This document shows positions 9,502-19,198 of a stretch of 61,263 nucleotides of DNA, piece by piece. Source of the stretch: Cellulomonas terrae (GTDB lineage: Bacteria > Actinomycetota > Actinomycetes > Actinomycetales > Cellulomonadaceae); the NCBI RefSeq assembly GCF_007990265.1, contig NZ_BJWH01000024.1:1-61263 (forward strand), read 5' to 3'. The translations under genes were made by a program, and so were the position numbers. The notes under the pieces were generated by a model that worked only from the letters and a program-made list of their open reading frames with translations, did no database searches and was not told the DNA's origin. The stretch's first letter is position 1, and every line of letters begins with the position of its first letter.

Positions 9502-11352
9502 ATGGAGCACGACGAGCTCGTCAGCGCGCTGCTCGGGCTGCGTGAGCGGGTGGCCGACCTGCGGCTGCCGCTCGAGACCGCCACGGCACCCAGCGCGCGG
9601 GCGGACCGCACGCGCGTCCTGGACCAGCTCGACGACTACCTCCTGCCGCGGTTGCGGGACCCGGGCGCCCCGGTGCTGGTGGTCGTCGGTGGGTCCACCG
9701 GTGCGGGCAAGTCGACGGTGGTCAACTCGCTGGTCGGCGCGGAGGTCAGCCCGTCGGGCGTCCTGCGTCCGACGACACGGTGGCCGGTGCTCGTGCACCA
9801 CCCGCTGGACGTGCGGTGGTTCAGCTCGGACCGGGTGCTGCCGTCGCTCAGCCGTGCCGAGGCGGCGGGGGAGCACGGGCTGACCGGTGCGCGCCCCGGG
9901 CTCCGGCTGGTCGCGTCCGAGGCGGTGCCGGTGGGCCTCGCACTGCTGGACGCGCCCGACGTGGACTCGGTCGAGGAGGGCAACCGCGTTCTCGCTGCCC
10001 AGCTGCTGGGGGCGGCGGACGTCTGGCTGTTCGTGACCACGGCGGCGCGGTACGCGGACGCGGTGCCGTGGGAGCTGCTCGCCGACGCCGCCCGCCGCGG
10101 CACGCACCTGGCGCTCGTGCTCGACCGGGTGGACCCCGGCACGGAGACGGCGGTGGGTGACCACCTGCGGCAGATGCTCGCCGACGCGGGCCTGGCCTCG
10201 GCCACGGTCATCGTCGTGCCGGAGGTCGAGCTCGAGGACGGGCTCCTGCCCGAGGCGGCGATCGGCCCGATCGCGGACGTCCTGACCAGGACTGCGACGG
10301 ACCCGGCGGTCCGTGCGGCGGCGCTGGCCGAGACGTGGGACGGGGCGGTGACGGACGTGTCACGCCGCGCGCTCGACCTGGCGACCGCGGCTGACGAGCA
10401 GCAGGCGGCGGACGTGAGACTGCGCGCGGCCGTCACGGCGGCGTACGCGACGGCGTCGGAGCAGATCGCCCACGCGACGTCGGACGGGTCGCTGCTGCGT
10501 GGCGAGGTGCTGGCGCGGTGGCAGGACGTCGTCGGCACGAGCGAGTGGTTCCGGTCGCTGGAGCAGGGGGTGTCGCGGCTGCGCGACCGGGTCGTCGGCT
10601 TCGTGCGTGGACGTCGGCCGGCGGAACCGGCCCTCGTCGAGGCTGTCGCCCACGGGTTGTCCGCGGTCATCCAGGACGCCGCGGAGGAGGCGGCCGAGAA
10701 GGCCCACTCGGCGTGGCGGCACGACCCTGCAGGGCTGGCGCTGCTCGACGGCCTGGCGCTGTCCCGGGCGTCGGCGGACCTGCGGTCGCGGACGGCCGAG
10801 CAGGTGCGAGCGTGGCAGGGCGACGTGCTGGGCCTGGTCGAGACCGAGGGCGCCGACCGGCGGACGACCGCGCGAGCGTTGTCCTACGGCGTCAACGGGC
10901 TGGGCGCGGTGCTCATGGTCGCGGTCTTCGCGTCCACCGGTGGTCTCACCGGCGCCGAGGTCGGGATCGTCGGCGGCTCCGCGCTGCTCGCGCAGCGGCT
11001 GCTGGAGGCGGTGTTCGGGGACGAGGCCGTGCGCCGGCTCACGCAGGAGGCGCAGACGCGGCTCGCGGCCCGGACGGACGCCCTGCTGGAGGAGGAGTCG
11101 ACGCGGTTCACCCGGCAGCTGGACGCCACGGGGGCGGCGAGCCGTGACGGGGACGACCTGCGCGCGGCAGCGGACCGGGTGCGGTCGGCGATGTCGGCGC
11201 GGACCCCCGCGACCGCCTGGGGGTCTGGCGACCTGCCCGCAGGGGGGTCGGGGCACCTGCGCGGCACGGGCGCTGCTGCGCGGTCGGTCGTCGTGGCCGA
11301 GCCCGAGCAGCCGGAGCGCACGCGGTGGTGGTCCCGCTGGCGCCGCGGGTGA
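9502..11352 (+). CDS. Dynamin-like GTPase, pair B first member
   Basis: 616-aa paralogue of the gene at 3648. The P-loop GGSTGAGKST (63-72), VLRPTTR (88-93), G3 DAPDVDS (150-156) and ADVWLFVTTAARYADA segment are nearly identical to its sister. G4 is LDRVD (207-211), closer to consensus than in pair A. The C-terminal part includes a hydrophobic patch near residues 470-505 (YGVNGLGAVLMVAVFA, then GIVGGSALLAQRLLEAVFG) that could insert into or lie on the membrane, as paddle regions do in bacterial dynamins. The ATG at 9502 has GGAGG upstream. The end overlaps the next gene. It belongs to a duplicated two-gene module flanking ssb-ettA. Confidence 0.77.
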   Translation: MEHDELVSALLGLRERVADLRLPLETATAPSARADRTRVLDQLDDYLLPRLRDPGAPVLVVVGGSTGAGKSTVVNSLVGAEVSPSGVLRPTTRWPVLVHHPLDVRWFSSDRVLPSLSRAEAAGEHGLTGARPGLRLVASEAVPVGLALLDAPDVDSVEEGNRVLAAQLLGAADVWLFVTTAARYADAVPWELLADAARRGTHLALVLDRVDPGTETAVGDHLRQMLADAGLASATVIVVPEVELEDGLLPEAAIGPIADVLTRTATDPAVRAAALAETWDGAVTDVSRRALDLATAADEQQAADVRLRAAVTAAYATASEQIAHATSDGSLLRGEVLARWQDVVGTSEWFRSLEQGVSRLRDRVVGFVRGRRPAEPALVEAVAHGLSAVIQDAAEEAAEKAHSAWRHDPAGLALLDGLALSRASADLRSRTAEQVRAWQGDVLGLVETEGADRRTTARALSYGVNGLGAVLMVAVFASTGGLTGAEVGIVGGSALLAQRLLEAVFGDEAVRRLTQEAQTRLAARTDALLEEESTRFTRQLDATGAASRDGDDLRAAADRVRSAMSARTPATAWGSGDLPAGGSGHLRGTGAAARSVVVAEPEQPERTRWWSRWRRG

Positions 11353-12968
11353 GCGCGTCCGCCGGGACGCTGCGCGGACGCGTCGAGGCGCTGGACGAGG
11401 CCGTGGGCCTGGCGCGCGGTCGGCTCCCCGACGCCACGCTCGAGGCGCCGGCCGCCGTGGTGGCCCGGGCCCGCGACCGCGCGGCGCTGTCCGGGGAGTA
11501 CACCGTGGTCGCGCTCGCGGGAGCGACCGGTTCGGGCAAGTCGTCGCTCATCAATGCGCTCGCGGACGCGCACGTCGCCGAGCCGGGCGTCCGACGCCCG
11601 ACGACCGGTCAGCCCGTGGCGGTGATCGTCCCCACGCCGGGCACGGACGGCCAGCACGGCGCCGACGAGCTGCTCGACTGGCTCGACGTCCGCGACCGGC
11701 ACGTCGCGAGCAGCCGGGTCCTGCAGGAGTCGGCGACGGGGCTCGTTCTCCTCGACCTGCCCGACCACGACTCGGTCGTCACGGAGCACCGCACGATCGC
11801 GGAGCGGCTGTACGAGCGGGTGGATCTGCTGGTGTGGGTGGTGGACCCGCAGAAGTACGCCGACGCAGCCCTGCACGCCCGGTACCTGCGCGGTCTGAGC
11901 GACCACGCGGGCGTGGTGGTGCTCGTCCTCAACCAGGCCGACCGGCTGTCGCCCGCGGAGCAGAAGGCGATGGTGGCGGACCTGCAGCGCCTGGCGGCGG
12001 AGGACGGGCTGGGCTCGGCACCTGTCCTTGCGGTCAGCGCGTCGACGGGCGCGGGCGTCACCGAGCTCCGCGACCTGCTGGCCCGGGCGGCGCAGCGGCG
12101 GCTGGCCGCCACGGAGCGGGTGACCGGCGACGTGCGGCAGGCGGCGCGCGCCCTGGTGGACGCGTGCGGCTCGCCGCCGGACGCGCGCCGGGAGGTCGGC
12201 GCCGCCGCGACGCTGGTCCGGTCGTGGGAAGCCGCCGCGGGGGTCCACGAGGTCGCCGAGGCCGTGCGCCGCTCGACGAAGCGGTCCGCGCGCGCCGCGA
12301 CCGGCTGGCCGGTGACGCGGTGGGTCGCCCGGCTGCGGCCCGACCCGCTGCGGCGACTGGGGCTCGGTCGTGAGCGCGTGCAGGCGGGCCAGGACGACCT
12401 CCTGCGGTCGTCCCGGTCGGCGCCGGCCGCGGGCGAGCGGTCCGCCGCCCTCAGCGCGGTGCGCTCCTACGTCGACGCGGCGACGTCGCGGGCGCCCGAC
12501 CACTGGGTGCTCGCCGCCCGGACCCGGGCTGCCGCGGTGAACCTGGACGACGTGCTCGACCGGACGGTCGTGCGCGTCCCGCTCGGCAGCGCCCGGGTGC
12601 CGTGGACGTGGCGCGGGCTCGGGTTCCTCCAGTGGGTGCTGCTCGTGGTGGCGGCCGCGGGGCTCCTGTGGCTCCTCCTGCTCGCCGGCCTCGGCTGGCT
12701 CCAGCTGCCGCCCCCGGAGACCCCGATGTGGTGGGGCTTCCCGGCGCCCACCGTGCTCCTGCTCGGCGGGGTGGCGGCGGGCCTGCTCGTCGCCGGGCTC
12801 GGGTGGGTGCTCGGGGTCGTGGCCGGCCGGAGCCGGGCCGCGAGGGCACGTCGGCGCCTCGGGGCGTCGGTGGCGCAGGCCGTGAACGACCACGTCATCG
12901 GTCCGGTGGCCGCCGAGATGGATGCCCTCGCCCGGTGCCGCGCGGCGGCGTCGAAGGCAGCCGCCTGA
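11325..12968 (+). CDS. Dynamin-like membrane GTPase, pair B second member
   Basis: 547-aa paralogue of the gene at 5411, with P-loop GATGSGKSS (66-74), RPTTG (91-95), G3 DLPDHDS (144-150), the shared LLVWVVDPQKYADAALH element and G4 NQAD (203-206). Two strong transmembrane segments (about 433-460 and 475-500) precede a basic C-terminal helix, placing the G domain in the cytoplasm. The GTG at 11325 has GGAG 8 bases upstream and makes the N-terminus align with pair A. A GTG at 11349, overlapping the upstream stop as GTGA, is an equally plausible start. It probably works with the upstream GTPase as a heteromeric membrane-associated complex; the substrate process is unknown. Confidence 0.78.
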   Translation: MVVPLAPRVSASAGTLRGRVEALDEAVGLARGRLPDATLEAPAAVVARARDRAALSGEYTVVALAGATGSGKSSLINALADAHVAEPGVRRPTTGQPVAVIVPTPGTDGQHGADELLDWLDVRDRHVASSRVLQESATGLVLLDLPDHDSVVTEHRTIAERLYERVDLLVWVVDPQKYADAALHARYLRGLSDHAGVVVLVLNQADRLSPAEQKAMVADLQRLAAEDGLGSAPVLAVSASTGAGVTELRDLLARAAQRRLAATERVTGDVRQAARALVDACGSPPDARREVGAAATLVRSWEAAAGVHEVAEAVRRSTKRSARAATGWPVTRWVARLRPDPLRRLGLGRERVQAGQDDLLRSSRSAPAAGERSAALSAVRSYVDAATSRAPDHWVLAARTRAAAVNLDDVLDRTVVRVPLGSARVPWTWRGLGFLQWVLLVVAAAGLLWLLLLAGLGWLQLPPPETPMWWGFPAPTVLLLGGVAAGLLVAGLGWVLGVVAGRSRAARARRRLGASVAQAVNDHVIGPVAAEMDALARCRAAASKAAA

Positions 12969-12988
12969 CCGCTCCTAGGATCGAGCGC

Positions 12989-13483
12989 ATGACTCGCCTC
13001 GAGATCCCGGTGCAGCTGCGCTGGTCGGACATGGACGCCTACCAGCACGTGAACAACGTGGAGATGCTCCGCCTGCTCGAGGAGGCGCGGATCGAGGCGT
13101 TCTGGAGCCACCCTGTCGCACCTGACGGCAGCCGCGTCGAGAGCGCGTTCCCCACGGCCGTCATCGACGCCGGGCCCGGTGCGGAGGTGTCCACGCTCGT
13201 CGCGCGTCAGGAGATCGAGTACCTCAAGCCGCTCGGCTATCGCCGCACACCGGTCATCGTGGAGATGTGGCTGGGGCACCTCGGCGGCGCCAGCCTGGAC
13301 GTCTGCTACGAGGTGCGCGACGCGGGCGAGGCCGGCCCTGAGCGGGTCGTCTACGCGCGGGCGCTCACCACGCTCGTCCTCGTCGACACCGCGACCGGCG
13401 CTCCGCGGCGCATCGCCCCGGAGCAGCGCGAGGCGTGGTCGACGTTCCTGGAGGAGCCGGTCACGATCCGCCGGCGGCGCTGA
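12989..13483 (+). CDS. Hotdog-fold acyl-CoA thioesterase (FadM/YbgC type)
   Basis: 164-aa single hotdog domain of the 4-hydroxybenzoyl-CoA thioesterase superfamily, predicted to hydrolyse acyl-CoA thioesters in the cytoplasm. The diagnostic N-terminal pattern is present (LRWSDMDAYQHVNN, residues 9-22), with the catalytic-type Asp and the HVNN segment. A beta-strand block VARQEIEYLKPLGYRRTPVIV follows. The ATG at 12989 lies 20 bases after the GTPase stop, so co-transcription with pair B is possible though probably not functionally meaningful. The 3-prime end overlaps the convergent SDR gene by 23 bp. Substrate chain length cannot be inferred. Confidence 0.88.
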   Translation: MTRLEIPVQLRWSDMDAYQHVNNVEMLRLLEEARIEAFWSHPVAPDGSRVESAFPTAVIDAGPGAEVSTLVARQEIEYLKPLGYRRTPVIVEMWLGHLGGASLDVCYEVRDAGEAGPERVVYARALTTLVLVDTATGAPRRIAPEQREAWSTFLEEPVTIRRRR

Positions 13484-15074
13484 CGCGACGGTCGGTGCGC
13501 GCCCGCTCGGCCGACTCCGCGGCGCGTGCGATGTTGCGCTGCATGCCACCGAAGACGATGCCGTGGAACGGGTACACGGACCACCAGTAGACCTGACCGA
13601 GCAGGCCCTTCGGGTGGAAGAGGGCACGCTGCGCGAAGACCGTGGGCGCCGCGTCGGGACTGCCGGTCGGCTCGACCCGCAGCTCGAGCCACGCGAGCCC
13701 CGGGACGCGCATCTCCGCGCGCAGCCGGATCAAGCTCCCCTCCTCGATCTCCTCGACGCGCCAGAAGTCGACCGCGTCGTCCACCAGGAGCTGCAGGGGG
13801 TCGCGCCGACCGCGGCGCAGGCCGGGCCCGCCGACGAGGCGGTCCGCGAGCCCGCGGATGCGCCACGCGAGCCCCCAGGAGTACCACCCGCGCTCGCCGC
13901 CGACCGCCTCCAGCACACGCCAGAGCGCCGCGGGGGAGGCGTCGACGGTGACCCGGCGCTCGTCGACGAACAGCGAGCCGCCGGCCCAGTCGGGGTCGCT
14001 CGGGAGGGGGTCGCTCGGCGCGCCGGGGACGGCCGCCGACGACCAGCGCGTCGTGACGGCTGCGTCGTGCACGCGGCGCAGCGCGAGACGGACGGCGCGG
14101 TCGAACCCGATCAGCCCGTCGGGCGGGTCCGGCACGTGCTCGGCGATGTCGTGCTCGTCGCAGACCACCTCGTGGACCAGGGACTCGACGAGCGGACGGG
14201 CGAGGCCGCCGGGCACGGGGGTCACGAGGGACACCCACAGGGACGACAGCTTCGGGGTCAGCACCGGCACCCCGACGATGATCCGTCGCTTCAGGTCGGC
14301 AGCCTCGGCGTACCGCTGCATCATGTCGCGGTACGTCAGGACGTCCGGCCCGCCGATGTCGAAGCCGCGGCTGACGTCGGGGGACATCGCCGCCGAGCCG
14401 ACGAGGTACCGGAGCACGTCGCGGATCGCGATCGGCTGGATGCGGTTCTCCACCCAGCGCGGGACGGTCATGGCCGGCAGGCGCTCGGTGAGGTAGCGCA
14501 TCATCTCGAACGACGCGGACCCGGACCCCAGGATGACCGCCGCGCGCAGCACGGTCGTCGGGACGCCGCTGGCCAGCAGGATCTCGCCGACCTCGGTGCG
14601 GGACGCGAGGTGCGGGGACAGGTCCTCGCCCTCCGGGTAGAGGCCGCCGAGGTAGACGATCCGTCCGACCCCGGCGTCGCGGGCGGCCTGCCCGAAGACG
14701 AGCGCGGTGTGCCGGTCCGTCGCCTCGAACCGTGGGCCCGAACCGAGGGAGTGGATGAGGTAGTAGGCGACCTGCGTCCCGTCGAGAGCGGCACGGATCT
14801 GCTCGGGGTCGGCCGCGTCGGCCGCGACCACCTCGGCGTCGCCGTACCAGTCACGGCCGCGCAGCCGGTCGGGGTGCCGGGCGATCGCGCGCACGCGGTA
14901 GCCGGCCGCGAGCAGCTCGGGGACGAGTCGCCCGCCGACGTACCCGGTGACGCCGGTGACCGCGACGAGGGGAGCGTCCGGGCGGGGACGGCCGTCGGCA
15001 CCGAGGCCGGGGACCATACCCTGGAGGGTGTCTGCCACGGGCGCAGGCAGGAGGTCGTCGACAGAGGTGGCCAT
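13461..15074 (-). CDS. SDR-family NAD(P)-binding protein with C-terminal DUF2867
   Basis: 537 aa in two parts. Residues 35-320 form an atypical short-chain dehydrogenase (NmrA/UDP-sugar-epimerase-like) Rossmann domain with dinucleotide motif TGVTGYVGG (40-48), VVAADAADPEQIRAALDG and the YLIHSLGSG segment. Residues about 375-520 match the DUF2867/SRPBCC-like domain that often follows it (VDASPAALWRVLEAVGGERGWYSW, and FHPKGLLGQVYWWSVYPFHGIVFGGM). The family is widespread in actinobacteria, usually annotated as a nucleoside-diphosphate-sugar epimerase, with no established reaction. It converges on the thioesterase gene with a 23-bp overlap and is followed upstream by topoisomerase IB on the same strand. 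Confidence 0.85.
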   Translation of the reverse strand: MATSVDDLLPAPVADTLQGMVPGLGADGRPRPDAPLVAVTGVTGYVGGRLVPELLAAGYRVRAIARHPDRLRGRDWYGDAEVVAADAADPEQIRAALDGTQVAYYLIHSLGSGPRFEATDRHTALVFGQAARDAGVGRIVYLGGLYPEGEDLSPHLASRTEVGEILLASGVPTTVLRAAVILGSGSASFEMMRYLTERLPAMTVPRWVENRIQPIAIRDVLRYLVGSAAMSPDVSRGFDIGGPDVLTYRDMMQRYAEAADLKRRIIVGVPVLTPKLSSLWVSLVTPVPGGLARPLVESLVHEVVCDEHDIAEHVPDPPDGLIGFDRAVRLALRRVHDAAVTTRWSSAAVPGAPSDPLPSDPDWAGGSLFVDERRVTVDASPAALWRVLEAVGGERGWYSWGLAWRIRGLADRLVGGPGLRRGRRDPLQLLVDDAVDFWRVEEIEEGSLIRLRAEMRVPGLAWLELRVEPTGSPDAAPTVFAQRALFHPKGLLGQVYWWSVYPFHGIVFGGMQRNIARAAESAERARTDRRVSAAGGS

Positions 15075-15126
15075 CTGCGCAGTCTGCGGTGCCGGAGGGC
15101 GACGCGCACCCGGTCGGACGTGATCC

Positions 15127-16131
15127 TCAGCCGCTGCTCAGCAACGCCAGCGTCTCCCGCTCGGCGACGGCCTGCGATCGCGTGGCGCGGATCGTCGTAC
15201 CCCGCTCCCACAGGTCGATCACCCGCGGGTCGATGTACGACGCGCGGCACACGGCGGGGGTGTTCCCGAGCTCCTCGGCGACGTCGCGGACCACCTGGGT
15301 CACGACGCGCTTGCGTGCGCGCTCGCTGGCGGGCGCGGGACCGACGTCGGCCAGCCCCCGGGCGGCGAGCACGGTCGCGTGCCAGGTGCGGAAGTCCTTC
15401 GGGGTCGCGTCCTCGCCCAGCCGCGCCTTGACGTACGCGCCGACGTCCGCGCTGGTCACGTCGTGCCACAGCCCGGAGTCGTCGCGCCACGCGAGCAGCT
15501 CGGGTCCGTCGTCCCGCCGGCGGGTCAGGGTCCGCACGAGGGTCGCGACGTCGTCGTCCTCGACCACGGTGTCCCGAACCTGCCCGGACTTCGCGGGGAA
15601 GTTCAGGTGCACCCGCCCGGGGTCGCTCTCGCTCTCCGGGGCGAGGACCCGGACGTGCGACCGCAGGAGGGTCGCCAGGCCGTACGAGCCGTGCTGGAGC
15701 GCGTACCCCTCGCCGCCGACCCGCAGGTACGCCAGGTCGAGCAGCCGGAAGGCGAGGGCCAGCACCTTCTCCTTCGGCATCCCGTCGAGCGCCAGGTCGG
15801 CACGCACCCGGCGCCGGGCCGCAGGCAGGCGGCGAGCGACGTCGAGCACGTGGTCGTGCTTGAGGCGGCCGCGGCGCAGCGTCCACTGCTGGTGGTACAG
15901 GTACTGGCGTCGTTCCGCGTCGTCGAGGCCCGCGGCCTGGATGTGGCCGTTCGGCCACGGGCTGATCCACACCTCGCGCCACGCGGGCGGGATGGCGAGC
16001 GTGGTGATCCGTTCGAGGTGCTCCTCGTCGACGATGCGGACCTTGTCCAGGTCGAGGTAGACGAAACCCCGTCCGGCGCGACGTCGCGACCAGCCGGGGG
16101 CGTCGATGCGGACGCGGCGGAGACGGACCAT
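15127..16131 (-). CDS. DNA topoisomerase IB (poxvirus type)
   Basis: 334 aa, the usual length for bacterial type IB topoisomerases, which relax supercoils through a 3-prime-phosphotyrosyl intermediate. The N-terminal domain shows RGFVYLD and the TTLAIPPAWREVWISPWPNGHIQA block. The catalytic domain shows an LRVGG Arg (R137), an FPAKSG Lys (K181), KDFRTWH (R248/H251) and the active-site Tyr in CRASYIDPRVID (Y299). All expected catalytic residues are visible. The ATG at 16131 (MVRLRRVRID) was chosen over more upstream starts because family members begin close to this point and the extension would approach the tesB gene. It is accessory to gyrase and topoisomerase I. Confidence 0.92.
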   Translation of the reverse strand: MVRLRRVRIDAPGWSRRRAGRGFVYLDLDKVRIVDEEHLERITTLAIPPAWREVWISPWPNGHIQAAGLDDAERRQYLYHQQWTLRRGRLKHDHVLDVARRLPAARRRVRADLALDGMPKEKVLALAFRLLDLAYLRVGGEGYALQHGSYGLATLLRSHVRVLAPESESDPGRVHLNFPAKSGQVRDTVVEDDDVATLVRTLTRRRDDGPELLAWRDDSGLWHDVTSADVGAYVKARLGEDATPKDFRTWHATVLAARGLADVGPAPASERARKRVVTQVVRDVAEELGNTPAVCRASYIDPRVIDLWERGTTIRATRSQAVAERETLALLSSG

Positions 16132-16177
16132 GCGGGAAGTCTCGCCCGGGAGGTGCCGGTCCGCGCGGCGAGGGCCG

Positions 16178-17047
16178 TCAGTCCGGGAAGCGGACCATGC
16201 CCTCCTGCGCGACCGATGCGACGAGCGTCCCGTCCTGGGTGAACACGCGCGCGGCACCGAGCCCGCGGCCGCCCTGCGCGCTCGGCGTCGACTGGACGTA
16301 CAGGAGCCAGTCGTCGACCCGTACGTCGCGGTGCCACCACATGGCGTGGTCGAGGCTGGCGATCGACAGCCCGCGTGTCCGCCACGACCGGCCGGCCCGC
16401 CGCAGGATCGGCTCGAGCATCACCTGGTCGCAGGCGTAGGCGAGCAGGGCCCGGTGCAGGAGCTGGTCGTCGGGCAGCGGACCGCGCGACCGGAACCACA
16501 CGGCCTGCTGACCGACGGCCTCGACCGGCGGCTCCAGGTAGATGGCCCCGCCGACGTGGCGGACGTCGAACGCGGCCTCCTGTGTCCAGAACTTCGCGAC
16601 GGGATGGTCGATGCCACCGAGCAGGTCGTGCGCCGACCGCACGTCGTCCGGTCCGGGGATGCCGGTCGGCATCGGGTCGGAGTAGTCGAGCCCGGGCTGG
16701 TCCTCCTGGAACGACGCGATCATCGACAGGATCGCCTCCCCGCCCTGCAGGGCGTGCGTCCGGCGGGCGCTGAACGAGCGACCGTCGCGCAGCCGCTCGA
16801 CGGCGAACGCGATGGGCTCGCGCACGTCACCGGCGCGCAGGAAGTACCCGTGCAGGGAGTGCGGCAGGCGGCCGGGGGACACCGTGCGCCCGGCGGCGAG
16901 CAGCGCCTGGGCGAGCACCTGCCCGCCGAACACGCGTCCACGCGGTTGCGGCAGGCTCCGCCCGGTGAACAGGTCGGGGGTGGTGGGGTCGTCCTCGAGC
17001 CGGAGGATGTCGAGCACGGAGGCGGTCGGGTCGGGCTCGGTCGTCAT
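16178..17047 (-). CDS. tesB: Acyl-CoA thioesterase II (TesB)
   Basis: 289-aa double-hotdog thioesterase, matching the TesB length of about 285-290. The N-terminal hotdog has RVFGGQVLAQALLAAGRTV (37-55), HSLHGYFLRAGD and RDGRSFSARR. The C-terminal hotdog has the conserved SLDHAMWWH (about 245-253) and a terminal segment ending DGTLVASVAQEGMVR. It hydrolyses medium- to long-chain acyl-CoA in the cytoplasm. The start is an ATG (MTTEPDPTAS). It is one of two acyl-CoA thioesterase genes within 4 kb, of different architectures, and lies 42 bases downstream of glbO on the same strand. Confidence 0.93.
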   Translation of the reverse strand: MTTEPDPTASVLDILRLEDDPTTPDLFTGRSLPQPRGRVFGGQVLAQALLAAGRTVSPGRLPHSLHGYFLRAGDVREPIAFAVERLRDGRSFSARRTHALQGGEAILSMIASFQEDQPGLDYSDPMPTGIPGPDDVRSAHDLLGGIDHPVAKFWTQEAAFDVRHVGGAIYLEPPVEAVGQQAVWFRSRGPLPDDQLLHRALLAYACDQVMLEPILRRAGRSWRTRGLSIASLDHAMWWHRDVRVDDWLLYVQSTPSAQGGRGLGAARVFTQDGTLVASVAQEGMVRFPD

Positions 17048-17089
17048 GGACGGCAGCGTCTCATGAAGCGGGGGACGCGGTTGCAGGGC

Positions 17090-17473
17090 TCAGTCGTCGA
17101 ACGTGTTGAGCATCGAGTACGCCGCGCGCTCCAGGTAGTCCCAGAGCTGCGCGCGGTGCAGAGGAGCGAGGTCGATGCTGTCGACGGCGGCGCGCATGTG
17201 CGCCAGCCAGCGGTCGCGAGCGTCGGGGTTGACCTTGAACGGGGCGTGCCGCATCCGCAGGCGCGGGTGCCCACGCTCGTCGGAGTAGGTCGTCGGCCCG
17301 CCCCAGTACTGCTCGAGGAACAGCGTCAGGCGCTCGGCGGCGGGGCCGAGGTCCTGCTCCGGGTACATGGGCCGCAGCACCGGGTCGTCGGCGACGCCGC
17401 GGTAGAACTCGTCGACCAGGCGGACGAACGTGTCGTGCCCGCCGATCGCCTCGTAGAAGGAGTCGGATCTCAC
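17090..17473 (-). CDS. glbO: Truncated hemoglobin, group II (trHbO)
   Basis: 127-aa two-over-two globin. Family marks include [26 protein letters not shown] (helix A/B; Tyr24 at the B10 region), LRPMYPE, the [22 protein letters not shown] core and proximal heme His76 in LRMRHAPF. Group II trHbO proteins bind oxygen and are linked to respiration and nitrosative or oxidative defence in actinobacteria. The start ATG is clear and the next gene (ptsI) ends 20 bases upstream on the same strand, so glbO may be read through from ptsI. The length is standard. Confidence 0.93.
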   Translation of the reverse strand: MRSDSFYEAIGGHDTFVRLVDEFYRGVADDPVLRPMYPEQDLGPAAERLTLFLEQYWGGPTTYSDERGHPRLRMRHAPFKVNPDARDRWLAHMRAAVDSIDLAPLHRAQLWDYLERAAYSMLNTFDD

Positions 17474-17494
17474 GCGGCCATCCTCACACGCGCG

Positions 17495-19198
17495 TCAGAG
17501 GCCGAGCTCCTCCAGCACGGGCAGCCCGGTGCGCACCACGGCCCGCGCGTCGGCCGCGCTGGACGCGGCGAGCGCCAGCTGGGCGAGGCGCCGGCACTCG
17601 TCGAGCGGGGTCACGGCCAGCAGCGCGGCGACGTCCGGGAGCGCGCGGGGCGTCATGGACAAGGAGGAGACCCCGAGCCCGACCAGCACGGCCGCGAGCG
17701 CCGGGTTCGCGGCAGCCTCGCCGCACACACCGACGGGCCGGCCCTGCTGTGCACCACCGGCGCAGGCCGCGGCGACCAGGTGCAGGACGGCGGGCTGCCA
17801 GGGGTCGGACAGCTCCGCGACGGCGCCGAGCAGGCGGTCGGCGGCCATCGCGTACTGCGTGAGGTCGTTGGTGCCGATGCTCGCGAAGGCGGCGTGCGCC
17901 AGGATCGGCCCCGACAGCAGCGCCGCGCTGGGCACCTCGATCATCACCCCGGCGACGGGCAGCCCGTGGGCCGTGCAGGAGGCGACGAACTGCTGGGCCT
18001 CGTCGACGGTGGAGACCATCGGAGCCATGACCCAGACCTCGGCGGTCTCGGCGGCGGCGGCCCGCGCGATCGCGGTCAGCTGGTCGTCGAGCACCTCCGG
18101 GTGCCGCGTGGCGGTGCGCAGGCCGCGGACCCCGAGCGCGGGGTTGACCTCCGCGTCGCCGGCGAGGAACGGCAGGGGCTTGTCGGCGCCCGCGTCGAGC
18201 GTGCGGACCACGACCTTGCGGCCGGGGAAGGCGGCCAGGACGCGCCGGTAGGCGGCGACCTGCTCGTCGATGGTCGGCGCCTCGTCGCGGTCGAGGAACC
18301 CGAACTCGGTCCGGAACAGCCCGACACCCTCGGCGCCCGCGGCGGCGGCCGGCGCCGCGTCGGCGGGGTCGCCCACGTTCGCCAGCAGCTCGACGTGGTG
18401 CCCGTCGGCGGTGTGGCCGTGGCCGTCGAACGTCCGCACCTGCGCGGCGAGCGCGAGCGCGGCCAGGACCTGCTCCTCGGTGGGGTCGACCGTCACCGTC
18501 CCGGCGGACCCGTCGACGAGCACGAGACCCTCGGCCAGCACGGCTGCCTCGGCACCGCGAGCGGCGACGACCGTCGGGATGCCGCGGGCGCGCGCGAGGA
18601 TCGCGGTGTGCGACGTCGGACCGCCCGTCCCGGTGACGATCGCGAGCACCCGTTCCGTGTCGAGGGTCGCGACGATCGCGGGCGCGAGGTCCGCTGCGAC
18701 CAGCACGAACGGCGCCTCGTGCGCCGGGACTCCGGGTGCGGGACGGCCGGTGAGCTCGGCGACGAGCCGGTCGCGGACGTCGGCGATGTCCCGGGTGCGC
18801 TCCGCGAAGTAGCCGCCGAGCGCCTCGAACTGCGCGGACACCGCCTCGGCGGCCTCCCAGACCGCACGCTCGGGCACCAGCCGGTCGTCCACGACGCGCT
18901 GCTCCGCGTCGGCCACGAGGGTCGGGTCCGCCGCGATCGCGGCGGTGGCGTGCAGGAGGTCGGCGCTGTCGCCCTGCGCGCGGTCCGCGGCGGCGTCGAG
19001 CGCGGCGCGGACCACCTCGGAGGCCGCACCGATCCGCTTCGAGACGGCGGCGTAGTCGGTGCCGGGCGGGAGCCGGCGGCCGGAGGGCGGTTCGGCGACC
19101 GGGTCGGGCATGAGCACGGCGGGTGCGACGACACGCCCGGGGCTCACCCCGATCCCGGTGATGATCGTGGGCGCGTGCGCAGCACTCGTGGAACTCAC
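17495..19198 (-). CDS. ptsI: PTS enzyme I, phosphoenolpyruvate-protein phosphotransferase
   Basis: 567 aa, normal length. Enzyme I takes phosphate from PEP onto a histidine and passes it to HPr, starting the sugar phosphotransferase cascade. The N-terminal swivelling domain has the active-site GGPTSHTAILAR with His197. The PEP-binding barrel has GAEGVGLFRTEFGFL, RTLDAGADKPLPF, NPALGVRGLR, IGTNDLTQY and the catalytic GVCGEAA Cys. The start ATG gives MSSTSAAHAP. It is divergent from the EIIB/EIIA genes at 19351 and 19605, with a 152-bp shared upstream region, which supports a joint role. HPr and an EIIC permease are not in the window. Confidence 0.95.
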   Translation of the reverse strand: MSSTSAAHAPTIITGIGVSPGRVVAPAVLMPDPVAEPPSGRRLPPGTDYAAVSKRIGAASEVVRAALDAAADRAQGDSADLLHATAAIAADPTLVADAEQRVVDDRLVPERAVWEAAEAVSAQFEALGGYFAERTRDIADVRDRLVAELTGRPAPGVPAHEAPFVLVAADLAPAIVATLDTERVLAIVTGTGGPTSHTAILARARGIPTVVAARGAEAAVLAEGLVLVDGSAGTVTVDPTEEQVLAALALAAQVRTFDGHGHTADGHHVELLANVGDPADAAPAAAAGAEGVGLFRTEFGFLDRDEAPTIDEQVAAYRRVLAAFPGRKVVVRTLDAGADKPLPFLAGDAEVNPALGVRGLRTATRHPEVLDDQLTAIARAAAAETAEVWVMAPMVSTVDEAQQFVASCTAHGLPVAGVMIEVPSAALLSGPILAHAAFASIGTNDLTQYAMAADRLLGAVAELSDPWQPAVLHLVAAACAGGAQQGRPVGVCGEAAANPALAAVLVGLGVSSLSMTPRALPDVAALLAVTPLDECRRLAQLALAASSAADARAVVRTGLPVLEELGL